From NCBI RefSeq assembly GCF_037893015.1, contig NC_133658.1:58281259-58345258 (forward strand): DNA of 64,000 bases, written 5' to 3'. A program made the position numbers and the translations under genes. Numbering within the stretch: position 1 is the first letter of the stretch; every line of letters starts with the position of its first letter. Below are positions 23,187 through 35,983 of this stretch, piece after piece. The notes below the pieces were generated by a model that was given only the letters and a program-made list of their open reading frames with translations, was not told where the DNA came from and made no database searches. The DNA comes from Macrotis lagotis. Its lineage: Eukaryota; Chordata; Mammalia; Peramelemorphia; Peramelidae.

Positions 23187-25029
23187 TTGATTGATTGATT
23201 GTTGTTGATTGATTACCCGCCTAATCATTAAATGTCTTGGAAGAGTAGCATCTTTATGACTGAGTTTTCTTCAAGAAACGAAAAGAATGAGCCCCATGAT
23301 TTCTAAGGTTTCCTCCATCGCCAACCTTTTATAAGTCTAGATTCAACACTAAGGGCCTTTCCCAGCTACATTCCTTGACTCTAGCCTCTAAAAAGAATAG
23401 CTAGATGGAGTTGGTAAAGTCGGATTACCATCCCAGAGAATAAATGCTAATTCTTTGAATACCTACTTCCTAAATCATTAGACTATGAACTTCTAGGGCT
23501 ATACTATATTTAAAGTAATGCACACAAACACACCCACCACAGACCCTAGTGACACTGTGTTTGCCGAATGACTGCATGAATGAATGAGCAGCTAAATGAA
23601 AAAACAGTAAGTACACAATAATTGTTTGGGTATTTCATTTACATAAGAGAAACTTGAGATAACATAAAAGAAACCTAAGATAAAATGAGTCACCCAAGTT
23701 AATTGTTAGGAAAGTCCAGAACAAAAATCTAGGTCTCTTAAGAGTTAACTTTTCCTCTTGTATTTTGTTTCTACTACACCATCAATTTCATGGTGACCAA
23801 GAAAATTCCAATTTGTCTGAATTTGATTAAGCACTTTGATTAAGGCTTTGATACTGCTCCAAGGCGAGAACCCTCAGACTTTTAGCTAAATTCCGAATGG
23901 TTCTTCACTGAATTGGCCACAGCAACTTTCTAAAAGTAATAACAACTAACATTTAAATAATGCCTGCTATACAGACAAACAGAGATTAAGAGAATTTTCT
24001 AGGATTGCACAGCTAATAAGTGTCTGAGACAAAATTTGAACTCATATCTTCCTAATGGCAGGATCAGTGTTCTACCCATTACCCCACCTAGCTGCTTCAA
24101 GAGTCATAAGAGGTGTTGTAGTCTGCAATGACACTTGAAGTGTTTAGTTTGGCTGAAACTTGGGATAGTGAGTACAGCTCCTTGCTTTGAAGATGCAGCA
24201 GCCCGCCTTGGCCCAGGAGGGCAGGACAGTGGGCAGAGTCCCTAGCAGTCCCCACCTAGAAAAATAACATGACTCATAGTCTTGGTTGTTTTCTGTTGGG
24301 GTTTTATTAACTGGCACATTTTGTAATTCAACTATTATTTGAGTGACTGACTGAAAGTCTGCCCACACTCAAGGCAAGTGTGTGGTTCAGGGTGCTCCCC
24401 TATCCTTGTCACTGAAGATGCTCATCCTAGAATTATGAGATAATTAATTAAGATTTGGAGTTGGCTGGAAGGGACTTTAGAGATCAGCTAGATCTTAGAG
24501 TATATCTTGATGAGGCACAATAAGAAAGACAATTTGTCTGAAACATAGAAGGCATGAAAGGAGGTAAGGCTGAAGACAGACTGTGGCTTTCTAGGTCCAA
24601 CAGAAGAGTTTGGGTTTGATCTTAGAAGTAATAGGAAACTGCCATTGTACAAATGAACCACCTGAGACCCAGAAAGGTCACTTGTCCAAAGTTTTGTGGG
24701 TAGTGAATGGGAGAGCTAAGATTTATACAGAGGTTTTCATCTGGCAGTTTGGTACTCTGAGCATAGCTGGCTTTCCTAGACATCCAGGGTTGGCCTTGCT
24801 GTCCTCCTCTTCCATGACTTGGTGCTTCACCAGAGGGAAGGGCAGTGTTCTGGGCCTAGGCAATACAGAGGGAAGAAACCAAAGCTAAGTCCTTCCTTCA
24901 GAATTATAGGATGGAGAGTCAGCAGGTTGCTCAGAGGTCACCAAATCTATTCCAATCTATACCTGAGCAGGAATATACTGCACAATATCCCATCACTTCC
25001 TTCCATTTCCTTTGGTCCATTTCCTTTGC
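23187..25029. other. Non-coding stretch with MIR debris
   Basis: Antisense MIR at about 23930-24095 (GCACAGCTAATAAGTGTCTG). MIR-like pieces at 24440-24720. The rest is unassigned and no gene is supported. Confidence 0.4.
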
Positions 25030-25921
25030 TTCCATAGTCCTCCCCTCTCTGTTTTTTTTCTCTCTCTCTCCCTTTCACCTGTCTCATCCCCTGCTACCTA
25101 CACATGTCCCAGGTTTGCTCATTCTTATAAACCCTCCCTTGGCTCTCCCATCCCCTCAAACGATACTTCCTCCAATTCCTGACTAAACTCCTTTAAAAGA
25201 AAAAAAGAGTATCTCCATTGGTGTCCTCTCCACCATCTCCTCTCACTCATCAATTCTTTCCATTCCTACTTTAGAGTTCACCAATCATGCTTTTCCCAAA
25301 GTTACCACTGATATCTTAATTGACAAATGACCCTTCCAAGAATGTTTCACTGCTAACACCCATTTTCTCTTGGATGACCTCTCCTCTCTTAATTTTCATG
25401 ACTCAACTTTCTCTTGGTGCTCCTACTGCCTGTATGACTGTCCCATTTTCCATATCCTACCTTGGACTCTCTTCCCTTCTCTCTTTATGATCATATTAGT
25501 TCATATAGGTCTAATTATTCTCCATGAAGATGATGCTGAGATCTATATGTTGTTGTTCAGTCATTTTTCAGTCATGTCCCACTCTTTGTGACCCCATTTG
25601 GAATTTTCTTGGCAAAGAAAAGTGATTTTCCCTTTCCTTCTCCAATTCATTTGACAGATGAAGAAACTGAGGAAAATAGGGTGAAATGACTTATCCAGAG
25701 TCACACACCTAGGAAGCATCTGGGATAGATTTGAACTCAAGAAGATGAATTTTTCTAACTCCAGGCATATATATATATATATATAAAACTCATGATCTTT
25801 CTCCTCAAACCATTCTTTCTTCCTAACTCCCTTCAGACTGGGGAAGGTACTACCACCATCTTTCTAGTTAAGTGATTCACAGCCTCAGTTATCCTCAATT
25901 CCTATTCACCCTCATCCCTTT
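25030..25921 (-). mobile_element. L2 fragment, antisense, split by a MAR1-like SINE
   Basis: L2-type text at 25180-25550 and 25788-25921 (CTTGGTGCTCCTACTGCC, CATGATCTTTCTCCTCAAAC) is separated by an antisense SINE-B at 25551-25768 (TTTTCAGTCATGTCCCACTC, GGAATTTTCTTGGCAAAG) followed by (TA)n. Confidence 0.7.
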
Positions 25922-26110
25922 CTCTGGAGGAAAGAGTGAGACTGGTGACTTAGCACAACACCCCCTTGTTTAAATCCATAAATGCCATAACATTTAAATC
26001 CATAAATGCCATAACATTTGCATGTTATGGCATCACTTCCCTGATGTCATGGTCTTCTTTAAGAAGAAAAGACAAATGTAAACATCATCAACATCAACAT
26101 CAACATCATC
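25922..26110 (+). mobile_element. SINE-C fragment with an internal 24-bp tandem duplication
   Basis: GAGTGAGACTGGTGACTTAG, then two copies of TAAATCCATAAATGCCATAA(CATT) at 25971-25994 and 25995-26018, then GTTATGGCATCACTTCCC. A (CATCAA)n stretch follows to 26115. Confidence 0.8.
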
Positions 26111-26690
26111 ATCATGATCACTCCTTATATCTAATCAGTTGCCAAGTCTTGATAATTCTTTTCCTATGGTCTCTCTCCCATTTGTCTCCTTCTCTCCACT
26201 CACACAGCCACATCTCTCAAATGGACAATAATGATAACCTCCTAATTGGTTTCCCTACCTCTCTCATTCATAATGTACATGGTTTCCTATTATTTCTAAG
26301 ATCAAACCCAAACTCTTCTGTTGGACGTAGAAAGCCACAGTCTGTCTTCAGCCTTACCTCCCTTCATGCCTTCTATGTTTCAGACAAATTGGTTTTCTTA
26401 TTGTGCCTCATCTAGATATCCCATCTCCCATCCATCTGTGTACTTTTGCACCGACTGTCCCCCATGTCTGAAAGGAGCTCCCTCCTTATCTCCTGCCATC
26501 TTAGAATCCCTAGTTTCCCAAAGCTCAAGTCAATAGCTGTTTTTTTATGATGTCTTTCCTGATCCTCCCACTCACTTCACTTCTAATACTTCTTCCCCCC
26601 CCCCAATTACCTGTGATTTATTTTGTATTTACTCATATTTATGTGTTGTTTCCCTCAGCAGAATATTTTACCAAGTTCACAAGCATTTAT
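26111..26690 (-). mobile_element. L2 3' fragment, antisense
   Basis: CCACTCACACAGCCACATCT, AGAAAGCCACAGTCTG, CTGTCCCCCATGTCTGAAAG and TGATGTCTTTCCTGATCC. Confidence 0.75.
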
Positions 26691-27520
26691 TAAGTCTTGC
26701 TATGTGCCAGGAATAAGGAGTGGAGATTTTTTAAAAAGCCCTGCTCTCAGTGAATGTAGAGACTAATGAAAGAGACAACCTGAAGACAACAAGGGATCTA
26801 CAAGATAAATTGAAGATAACATCTGTGGGGAGGCAGGAGAGTTAAAGTAGACTTGGGAAGGGCTTCTTGAAGAAGGTAGGACTTTGAGGCCTCTAGGTGA
26901 CGCAGTGGATAGAGCGCTGACCCTGGAGTCAGAAGGACCTGAGTTCAAATTCAGTCTCAGACACTTAATAATTACCTAGCTGTGTGGCCTTGGGCAAGCC
27001 ACTTAACCCCATTGCCTTGCAAAAACCTAAAAAAATACCCTAAAAAAAAGGTAGGACTTTAGCTGAGACTCAAAGGAGGGAAGACAGAAGATAAAGATGA
27101 GAAGACAGCCAGAGAAAATGTCCTGAGTCTGTAGATGAGGTGTCTCAATAGGACAACAATCAGTACTCATATTGATCTGATCGGCCAGAGTCAGACATAC
27201 TGTAATTTGTCTCAAACATGGTGATATCATTTTGGTCTTCTTCAATAATGAAGGACAAGAACCAACCAATCAATCAATGTGACTAGGTTGCAGGGTACAT
27301 GGGGGTGAGGAAGGTATAATAAGAAGACTGGAAATGGAGGAAGAGGGGGTCGGATGATAGAGAGCTTTACATGTCTAACAGAGGATTTTATATTTGATCT
27401 TGGAGACAACAGAAATCAATTGGATAGGGAGGTGACATGGACAAACTTATGACTTAGGAAAATCACTTTAACAGGTGAGTCTAGGATGGACTGGAGTAGG
27501 GAGATACCCGAGGCAGGGAT
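26691..27520 (+). repeat. Ancient interspersed repeat interrupted by SINE-A
   Basis: TATTAAGTCTTGCTATGTGC ... GCTTCTTGAAGAAGGTAGGACTTT, then AGCTGAGACTCAAAGGAG ... GAAAATCACTTTAACAGG, then GGATGGACTGGAGTAGGG. The family name is not certain. A further SINE-like tail lies at 27120-27275 (GATCGGCCAGAGTCAGAC). Confidence 0.6.
26886..27047 (+). mobile_element. SINE-A with perfect 13-bp target duplication
   Basis: GAGGCCTCTAGGTGACGCAG ... TTGCCTTGCAAAAACC. Both flanks read AAGGTAGGACTTT (26873-26885 and 27048-27060), so the insertion site in the older repeat can be read exactly. Confidence 0.97.
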
Positions 27521-28005
27521 ATCAACCAGCCGAATATTGAAGTAATCAGTTATCAGAAGAAACAAGGGGACATATTACAAATGACATTACAAAGGTTGAA
27601 ATGCTAAAAATTATTTCATTTTGTCCTTCTCTTCCTAGTACCTAGCACTATTCCTGGTTTCTAGTGAGCGCCTGATAACTATTTATTGGTTGATTGAGTG
27701 ATTGATCTTCTGGAAGACCTACAGTGACAGAACTCTGTCTCTCCTGAGGCAGCCCATTCTACTTTGGGACAACTCTAATTGTTAGGGAGTTTTCTTTACA
27801 TTGAGACCCAACCTTCCTCTTTGCATCTTCCTCCCAGCACTCCTAGTTCTGCCTTCTGGGTGTTAAGCAAGACAAGTCAAATCCTTCTTCAAGATGACAG
27901 CTTTCTCCAGATTTCAGATTCCCTTAAGGAATGCATTCTGAAAATTTGGGTTTTCCTAAAAAAAAAAATCCTAATCCTCTTTGTTAAGAAAAAAAACTCT
28001 TGGGT
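27521..28005. other. Non-coding, old repeat fragments
   Basis: 27715-27850 resembles 1860-1930 (TCTAATTGTTAG). No gene. Confidence 0.4.
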
Positions 28006-28157
28006 TAGGGTGGCATAGTGGATAAAGCACTGGCCTTGGAGTCAGGAGTACCTGGATTCAACTCTGGTCTCAGATGCTTAATGATTATCTGGCTGTGTGG
28101 CCTTGAGCAAGCCACTTAACCCCATTTGCCTTGCAAAAAAAAACATAAAAAAACACC
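28006..28157 (+). mobile_element. SINE-A
   Basis: GGGTTAGGGTGGCATAGTGG ... TTTGCCTTGCAAAAAA with A-rich tail; 5' head slightly shortened. Confidence 0.92.
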
Positions 28158-29380
28158 TCTTCCTAACCACATCTTGTTCCATGACCTTCTGCCTTGTACA
28201 TCAATGATAACAATATCATACATCCAACCTTTATCTATATCTTCTACAGTCACAGAAATACATACACACACACACACAAACACACATATCTACAAATATT
28301 GATATTCCAAAAACATACATGTAACTGAAACTAAGTTCTTATTTACCTGCTCACTTATATTTTCATCTGAAATCATTTAGCTTTTGACTTCTTTTTATTT
28401 ACCATTTCCATTGTGTGGACTTGTGTGATTGTCTGTTCATTATAGTTAACAAGTTATATGAGTGTGATGATTCCTGTTGTCAGCCTAGAAAACTCACATT
28501 TCACAATCCTCAATACACTTCTGCTATGGAAAAAAAAACAAACATCTCATTTCCAGGTTCCCAAATTATGAATATCTCCTATGTACCAATGGGTACCTCA
28601 TTAAAGAGTTTGCTCCTGGATCAGCTTCTGGAACTAGCTTCTGGGCATACCTGGGATCCTTCCCACTTTCCTCCCTAAAAAGTGGCTGCCTTTGACTAGT
28701 GTAGGAGAGAGAGTAGGAGAGTCCCCAGTCATGGTGCCAGGGCAGTGTGGAACAGATCTGTAATCCTAGAAATAAAAATGAGGGAGTTGGCTAGATATTC
28801 TACTGAGGAAGACAATCAAAGTTGCTAGGTTCTAGATTCAATTAATCAATTAATTCAATTAATCAAATTCAATACTTATAGAACATCAATTGTTAGCCTG
28901 GACCTTTGTGAGGTACTAAAAATAAAAAGATTCAAAACAACCTAGGTCCTCAAAGGAGCTCTTGATAAGGGTAGACTAGACATTTCCATGAATCGGTTTA
29001 TTTTGGATTGAGAGGCATTGTAATATGGTCAACAGGGAGTTACCTGGGACCCAGAAAGACCTAGGTTCAAGTCCTTCCTTTGACACATTCTAATTGTGTG
29101 GGGTCCATCTGAGTCCATCAACTGAACTCTCAGTGATCCAGACCACTCTCTAGGACCAGAAGTTTGGAGAAGATGTTGACCCACCTGGGCAGAGAGTATT
29201 TCTTCATCCCAGATTCTTTTATACCTTTTAAATCATGCTCCAATCTCTCTCGTTATAAACCAGAGCAGGATGAGTGTAAATAGAAGGCTATGAGAAATTC
29301 ACAGGTTTGCAAGAGAAGAGCAACATTAGAGTTCATCTCTATTCTGATGCCATCAGGGGGAATGAGGGGGATGAAGTCTA
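28158..29380. other. Non-coding stretch with (CA)n
   Basis: (CA)n at 28261-28288. MIR-like sense piece at about 29015-29110. No gene supported. Confidence 0.4.
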
Positions 29381-30135
29381 ATAGTATTTATAAAGCATGA
29401 GCACTGTGCTAACCACTTTACAATTATTACCTCATTTATCTTAAAATAAGCCTGGAAGGTAGGTATTATTCTCACACTGATTTTACACATGAAGAAACAG
29501 GCAAACAGCGGCAAAGTGACTTGCCCAAGGTCACACAGCTAAAGTCTAAGGAGGATTTGAACTCAAGTCTTTCTGACTCTAGGCTGGGTGATGTTTCACC
29601 TTGATGTTCAAACAGAAGATATGACATGACCAAGGTCATGCTGGTATTAACTAACAGAGCTGTGAAGATTCAAACCCAGACCTTTTGACTCCAAATTTAG
29701 TATTCTTTTCAATACATCTTTGTCAAATAGGGAGAATCCCCTTAGAGCAGAGGAGGGGGTGGGATAACAGCTGGGGAAATCGAGAAAAAAGCTTCTGGGG
29801 ATCATAACATAGCGTTGGAGGAGAGGTCAGAGGTCATTAGCTCCAACTTCTTCAATTTACAGATGAATCTGGGGTTCAGAAAAGTGAAGTAACTGCCCAG
29901 GGCCCCAATAGATCAAGACTTAGATGAGACTTGAATTCATATCCTAATAGACGTCTTGGTCCCTATAGGCTAAAGAGATATATTCATTGGTCATAGTTGC
30001 ATTAAAGTCTCTTAGATTTTCTCATCTGTGAAATGGGGATAATAAGAGCACCTACCTCCCAGGGTTATTGTGAGGATCAAATGAGGCAAGAATTGTAAAG
30101 TGCTTAAAGTTCTATAGAAATAAGTTGCTATTGGT
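29381..30135. mobile_element. MIR copies in both orientations
   Basis: Antisense MIR at about 29385-29600 (GACTTGCCCAAGGTCACACA), further MIR pieces at 29800-29960, and a sense MIR tail at 30010-30135 (TCATCTGTGAAATGGGGATA). Confidence 0.65.
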
Positions 30136-30362
30136 GTTGTTTAGTTGTTTCAGTCATGTCCAACTGCTTTTGCAGAGATACTGGAATGGTTTTGTCATTT
30201 CCTCCTCCAAGTCATTTTAAAGATGAAGAAACTGAGGCAAACAGGGGGAAGTGAATTGTCCAGGGTCACACAGCTAGGAAGTGCCTGAGGCCACATTTGA
30301 ACTCATGAAGATGAGTCCTCTTGAGTACAGGTCCATCATCCTGGCCACTGTGCCACCCAGCC
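30136..30362 (-). mobile_element. MAR1-like CORE-SINE (SINE-B), antisense, inside a MIR
   Basis: GTTTCAGTCATGTCCAACTG, GATACTGGAATGGTTTTGTC, AGGGTCACACAGCTAGGAAG, CACTGTGCCACCCAGCC. MIR text resumes after it. Confidence 0.87.
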
Positions 30363-31090
30363 AAGGCTATCATTATCACTTTTACTATTATTAGTTTCTT
30401 CTTCTTATTAGGGCTGGAAGCCAACCTACTCTGTAGAATATGGTGTCAGTGTCCAACAACTGGGAATTTTTGAAGCAAGGCCCAGGTTTGAGTTGGGACT
30501 GACTCCTGAGTCCTGCTATGGCTCTTGTAGGCAGGAGAGGGCACTCTTGAGACATCATTGGCTGTAACTGCTCTTATTTTTATTTTTATTTTCTCCAAGG
30601 GAAGACTCGGAGCTCGGCCCTGGCAGAATTCCCATTCTCAAATCCTCCAGCCACATTACCAAATGTCACTGAGTAATGGCAGTGTTTGACTGTGGTGTTG
30701 GCCCCCTGACTCCTATTTCCTGTCAATCCAAGCTGGGGCCAGACATGGTCAGCCCCGCTCTATTGTCAGAGCCATTGTCAAAACTGGCTCTCTGGGATGA
30801 TAGAAAATGAACTGCAGTTAAACTGGATCCATATGTCCCAGGGTCTGAACCCCCAAGGGGTGACCACTCTGGGAGGGGTTGGAGTAAATGTGAAATCTGA
30901 GCACCCACCCAGAATAACAAGGGCAGCCTTCCCTGGACCATCTCAGATCTGAGTCCCGCCAGAGAGAATGGTCAGGCGCAGACCTCTGTACCAGGCCAGA
31001 ACAACTGGCCAGAACAATGCTCATGAGGACCTCCATGATTACAGGATCATAGACACATAGAGATTTGTAAAAGAAAAGAAATTGTTGTTC
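30363..31090. other. Repeat-poor block, candidate regulatory element
   Basis: 30540-31040 has no recognisable repeat and balanced composition with many short conserved-looking words (GACTCCTATTTCCTGTCAAT, CAGAGCCATTGTCAAAACTG). No exon supported; the two 72-codon frames on the minus strand have no known domain. Confidence 0.4.
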
Positions 31091-31780
31091 TTTGACCTTT
31101 GGTTATCAAGTTCTTATATCATTTCAGACCCTATGCTGTTAAGTTTATTTTCTTTTTTGGAAAAAATATACAATTTTTTTTGTTTTTCAATTATTATCTT
31201 ATTTAATTTTCACTACAACCCCATGGAGTAGGAGCTCTTATTATTTCATTTTACAATCAAACAAACTGAGACAGGTGATAAATGACTAGTCCAGGGTCAC
31301 ATAGCTAGTAACCACCCGGGGCTGGATTTGATCTCAGGTCTTTTCTTCCTGATTCCTAGCCCAGTGCTATATCCATTGTATCTTCTAGCTACAGAATGTT
31401 CAAAATGGGAGGGAATCTAAAAAGTAATTAGTCTAATGCCCTAATTGTGCAAATGAGACAGTTCAAATTCTACCTTCTACCTGCCTTTCTCAAAATCTTC
31501 CTCCTTTCTCGTTGGGACCCTTTTTGGATTTGGGTGGGGTTTTTTTTTAAATTCTTAGACTCAGAATTTAATTTAATTTAACAAACTTTAATGGGATACT
31601 GGAGTAGTTTGCCATTTCCTTCTCTAGCCCCTTTGACAGATAAGGAAACTGAGGCAAACAGCATTAAGTGACTTGGTCAGGGCCACTCAGAAAGTGTCTG
31701 AGGGTCGATTTGAACTCAGAATGAATCTTCCTCACTCCATGCCCTGTACTATGGCCCCACCTGGCTGCCCGTGATCTGAA
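31091..31780 (-). mobile_element. MIR and MAR1-like SINE, antisense
   Basis: MIR at about 31110-31390 (CAGGGTCACATAGCTAGTAA). SINE-B fragment at about 31590-31772 (GGGATACTGGAGTAGTTTGC, CACCTGGCTGCCC). Confidence 0.75.
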
Positions 31781-32784
31781 CCTTCACTGGAACTTGTGGT
31801 CTTAGTGAGTTGTCTGGGACCCCAGAAGTTAAGTATTTTTCCCAGGGTCACTCAGCTCTGGAATGAATCAGAGGCAGAACCTGATGATGTGGAGCCAGCT
31901 CTCTATCCTCCAGCTGTTTTGCTTCAAGGCTTTCTTCAAGGCCACCATACTGTGTGAATCAGTGTCTGAGTTAAAAGGGACCCTGGAGGTCATCACTGAC
32001 CCAACCTCTTCTTGCAGACTAGTGAAGGTGCCCAAACTCTAGAAGCAGCTTGTCCCAGATTTGTTTCTTCCCCTGGCGCCTGGAAGGGGCTCTCGGCCCC
32101 TTGGGTCAACCATAAGAAGCAGACTGGTCCACGACCATCCTCACCCCCATCCCCAATGCTCAACATCCCTGTTTTTCATTGAGTTCACTCTCCTCATCTG
32201 TTTGCCCTTCTCTGGAATCCCTTTATTGTGTTTATAACCTTTTGAAAATAAAACTGAACAAAGCACAGTAACAAGGTCTGAGGACCAAGGTGTGGTTTCA
32301 GGGGTGACCCCTGGCTCATCCCAACACTGTAGACAGCTGCCAGGCTTTTCCCCAGCCTATCTGCCCAGCCAAGGGTTGAGGCCATGAAAGGACTCCACTC
32401 CCAGAGAAGCAAGACCTTCACTCAACCCAGGCCCAACGTGGCACCCTAAGTGGTATGCCTCATGGCTCTTTTCTATGGTCAGCGCTCACTCTATCCATGT
32501 CTATCTGAGGTTGAGGCCCTGAAGAAGGCAGACTTCTAAAGACCTATTCTCTTTCTTTGGGACTTTCCTGGACCAAAATTCCCTTCTCCAGCTCTATTAA
32601 AATGTAGGATCCTTGAGATCAGGAATTGTCTCACTTTTGTACTCATTTCATAGAGCAGTAAATTATTGTGTTTTATTCAAAAATGCTTTATCACATTTTG
32701 TCACATAAAACTGTGCATTCCATTAACACCCCCCAGATCATCTCCCCTTTTGCTTCTTGAACAAAAGGATAAGATTTTACATTT
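31781..32784. other. Non-coding stretch
   Basis: A MIR-like piece at 31800-31900; otherwise unassigned. No gene. Confidence 0.4.
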
Positions 32785-33150
32785 TTCTCTATTAAATTTA
32801 ATCTGACTAGATTAGGCCATGGCTCTTGAGACAGTTTTTAATCCAGATCTGAGTTTTTTGTCATTTACACATTTTTAGTAAATATGCCTTCAACCAAATC
32901 ATTAAAACACAGTCCCAAGGCAACACTCCACTAGAGACCTTTTGCCCAGCTGATATCTACTCAGTAATGACCAGACTTTGGGCCTGGTCAGACAACTAGT
33001 TCAGACTCCACCCAGTAATATGGGCATAAGGCCACAAAATAAATATGTTCACAAAATATTCTAATATTTTCCTGAAATCTGGGTACTTAATGCTCTATCT
33101 GTAGCATTACCCTCATCTACCAATCTAACTACTCTGTCAACCTTTTAATG
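32785..33150 (-). mobile_element. L3/CR1-type LINE fragment, antisense
   Basis: CAGTCCCAAGGCAACACTCC, CTAGAGACCTTTTGCCC and AATGGGTTCTCTCCTTGG parallel the copy at 8881-9465. Confidence 0.6.
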
Positions 33151-35732
33151 GGTTCTCTCCTTGGACAAGATATACATATAAGATATCAAAAATGAGGGCC
33201 ACTGTCCCCCATGGAGAAACAACCCTGAAGAATGAATGCCTCACTGTGACCCTTCCCTCTTTGGAGGGGAAATATGGACCCATGTCTCACTGATCACTGG
33301 ACAGTGAAGGCCCCAAATGAAGGGCAAGGGCTCTAGTGAGTGATGTCCTAGCTCCTTCTGGCTCAAGGAACTATTTATTAAATTTTCTTTGTAAGTATTT
33401 ACAGTTTAGAAATTAGTAACTGTTATAAATCAAGTCTAGATATTAGATGCTTTGATGATTATCCACATTTAAGGAAGCGGTAGAGAAAATATTAATGAAG
33501 TTGATTAAGCTTAAATGTGTATGCGACTTTTTTAAAAGAAAGTTTGATGTCAAATTTTTGCCATCATACTCTCTGGTCCAGCTACCTCCTGATAATATTA
33601 TATGGGTGAGGCAAAAAAACCCTTTAGGTCTTACTTTCAAATAATCAGGGACCCAAAATTTTGAAACCATAAAAGTAGATAAATATTAAAGTATACACCA
33701 CCTTCATTTTTGGCAAAAATATTGATTGTCCTGGAATATTAGTAAGGTGTGGGGAAACACATGGAAGATCACCTATTAGCATGGAAATGAACTGATATAG
33801 GAAAGACCTTCTGCTTATAAAGGAGAAAACTCCCTGGTACTGGGAGTGATTCGTCCATGGTCAGCTAGGCCAAGCTGGTGAAGGCTGGCAGGATACTATT
33901 GATATGGAAGAAGAAACAGGTACCCGAGCTGACAGGGGGCAGGGCGAGGGGGAAGAGAAGATACTTTAGGGCTATGAGGTAATTGTTTTCCAGGTGTCTG
34001 ACATAGCACTTACATATAGGAATTGCTTAATAAATTCTTTTAAAATTGAGGTGGAGGAGAGAAAGTATCACTAACAAGGAAGGCTCTCAAAGCCAGCCAG
34101 CCTCACTCTTGAACAACCTCTCTTCCACCACTGTCGTGGTAGGGATGCCTGCTCAGGTGTGAATTTGATCTGGATGACCTGAGGCCCCTTCCATCTTACC
34201 CAGAGTGCTTTGCACCTCTCCATACTGCTCTCTGTAATTGGTTTTTTTTTATTGAGTCAACAAGGAGAGGGAGAATTTTTTCTCTAGTTATCAAGAACCT
34301 GATACAGAGGGTCACTGGAGACGGTGACCCCCCCCCATCTCACAAAGGTAGGAGCCGACACCCAGAAGTTGGGGGGCAACTTGCTCGTGGCCATCTGGGC
34401 CAACTTGGATTCACTCCATAGAAAAACTATCTGGCTCTCCTTATATACAAATTTAATTGAGCATCTGGCATCTATGCTAGACAGGAGGTGGTGTGCTGTA
34501 ATAGGAATTATCAGGAGACCTCCATCCTTTCCCCTGTCTCCCCATTTAGAGCTAAGCATACTTAACAAAAGCCACTTCCCTACTCTATGCTTTGGCATTT
34601 CCTTCTCTAAAATGGGGATAATGATATTTTGCTCATGAAAGAGACTTACAGTCCTCTGATGAAAGGTCATGCTATTCCGCTGACCAGTCTGATGGGATTT
34701 CACTCTTTAATAGTATTAGGAAGGTCCAGTGGTCTCTTGAAGCTTAAGGCCCCAGCTGGGGTGAGCCCTGCCATTAATCCGACAGGATCCCTATCCATTT
34801 GAACTCAGAAACATTAAGCCTCAGCATGATAGCGGAAGCGCTTCTCTTGATAAGCTAGGAAATGAATCCGATGCTCTGAGTGAGGGATGTGAGACCCAGA
34901 ATCTTGGAACTGAAGTAGATAATAAGGTCCCTCCCTGCACTGGATCAGAACCCGGACCCTCTGGAGCTTAGGAGATGGTCTTTGAGTTGCTCTGGCTAAG
35001 AGACTCCATCTCCCTGGGCCAGCCCATGGATGGTTGATGCTCTCTGCCCTTGGCCATCCTGGGCTGGGGACAACAGGTCTGTGTGTAGCTAGCCCCGTGC
35101 TTGGAGTATTTGCGGCTTGGCAGGATCTAGCTGGAGGGGAACTCTGAGGGAATGGCTTCCCAGGACCCACGTTACCCCCATGCTCCGATGAGACATCAAA
35201 GGAGGACTTTTCAGACACCTGAAACAGGAAACAAGTGACATGGCAGCAATAGGTATATGCGGAGGGCCATAGGAGCACTGTGAAGGACTGTGGTGAATTT
35301 AGGGACAGGTGAGGTCATTTGTGGCCCTGTGGGCCCTGGAAGGATTCTTAGACTAGGTCATTCAGATTCTTGGAGTGGGTCATTTATTCATTCACTCAAA
35401 GTGTCTGCTGTGTCCAAGGCCCCCCATGGTAGGAGCAGGGGAGCCTCAGTCCCTGATGTCATGGAGTCTATGAGAAGAGATGAGACATACAAAGTCAAAT
35501 TACCAAAGGCAAATGGCATTCAAGGGTGCAGACTGTGCTGGCTCGAGTAGGCAGATGTCATTCGTTGTTGGGGGGGGGGGGGTGTCATGGAAGACACAGC
35601 CTTGAAGAGTGGGTAGGATCACAACAAGTAAAAATGGGAAGGGAGACATGCCTGGTTGGGGAATCCAGATCACAGGGTTTAGTTTAGACCTAGGAGAGAG
35701 AGAGAACTTAGACATCATCTGGGGCAACCTCT
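33151..35732. other. Long stretch with little recognised repeat
   Basis: 33360-33720 is AT-rich and repeat-poor. 34800-35340 is repeat-poor and moderately GC-rich. Homopolymers: C at 34329-34336 and G at 35570-35582. The 154-codon minus-strand frame at 34814-35278 resembles no protein I know. No gene is supported. Confidence 0.4.
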
Positions 35733-35983
35733 AAGATAGATAGGTGGCACAGTTGAGAGAGTGTCAGGCCCACAGTTACCAAGTCCTGAGTTCAAATCCT
35801 ACCTCAGATACTTACTTTCTGTGTGACCCTGGGCAAGTCACTTCACCCTGTATGCCTCAGTTTCCTCATCTGTAAAATGAGCCAGAGGAGAAAATGGCAA
35901 ACCTCACTCCAGTATCTTTGCCAAGAAAACCCCAAATGAGGTCACAAAGAATCAGATACAACTGAGCAACAACAAACCCAACC
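35733..35983 (+). mobile_element. MAR1-like CORE-SINE (SINE-B), sense, near full length
   Basis: ATAGATAGGTGGCACAGTTG, GTGACCCTGGGCAAGTCACT, CTTTGCCAAGAAAACCCCAA and CAACTGAGCAACAACA. Confidence 0.92.

Noticed and set aside
34814..35278. 154-codon minus-strand frame in a repeat-poor block
   Set aside because: No similarity to a protein I know and no start context or exon signals that stand out. It could be worth checking for a non-coding RNA exon.
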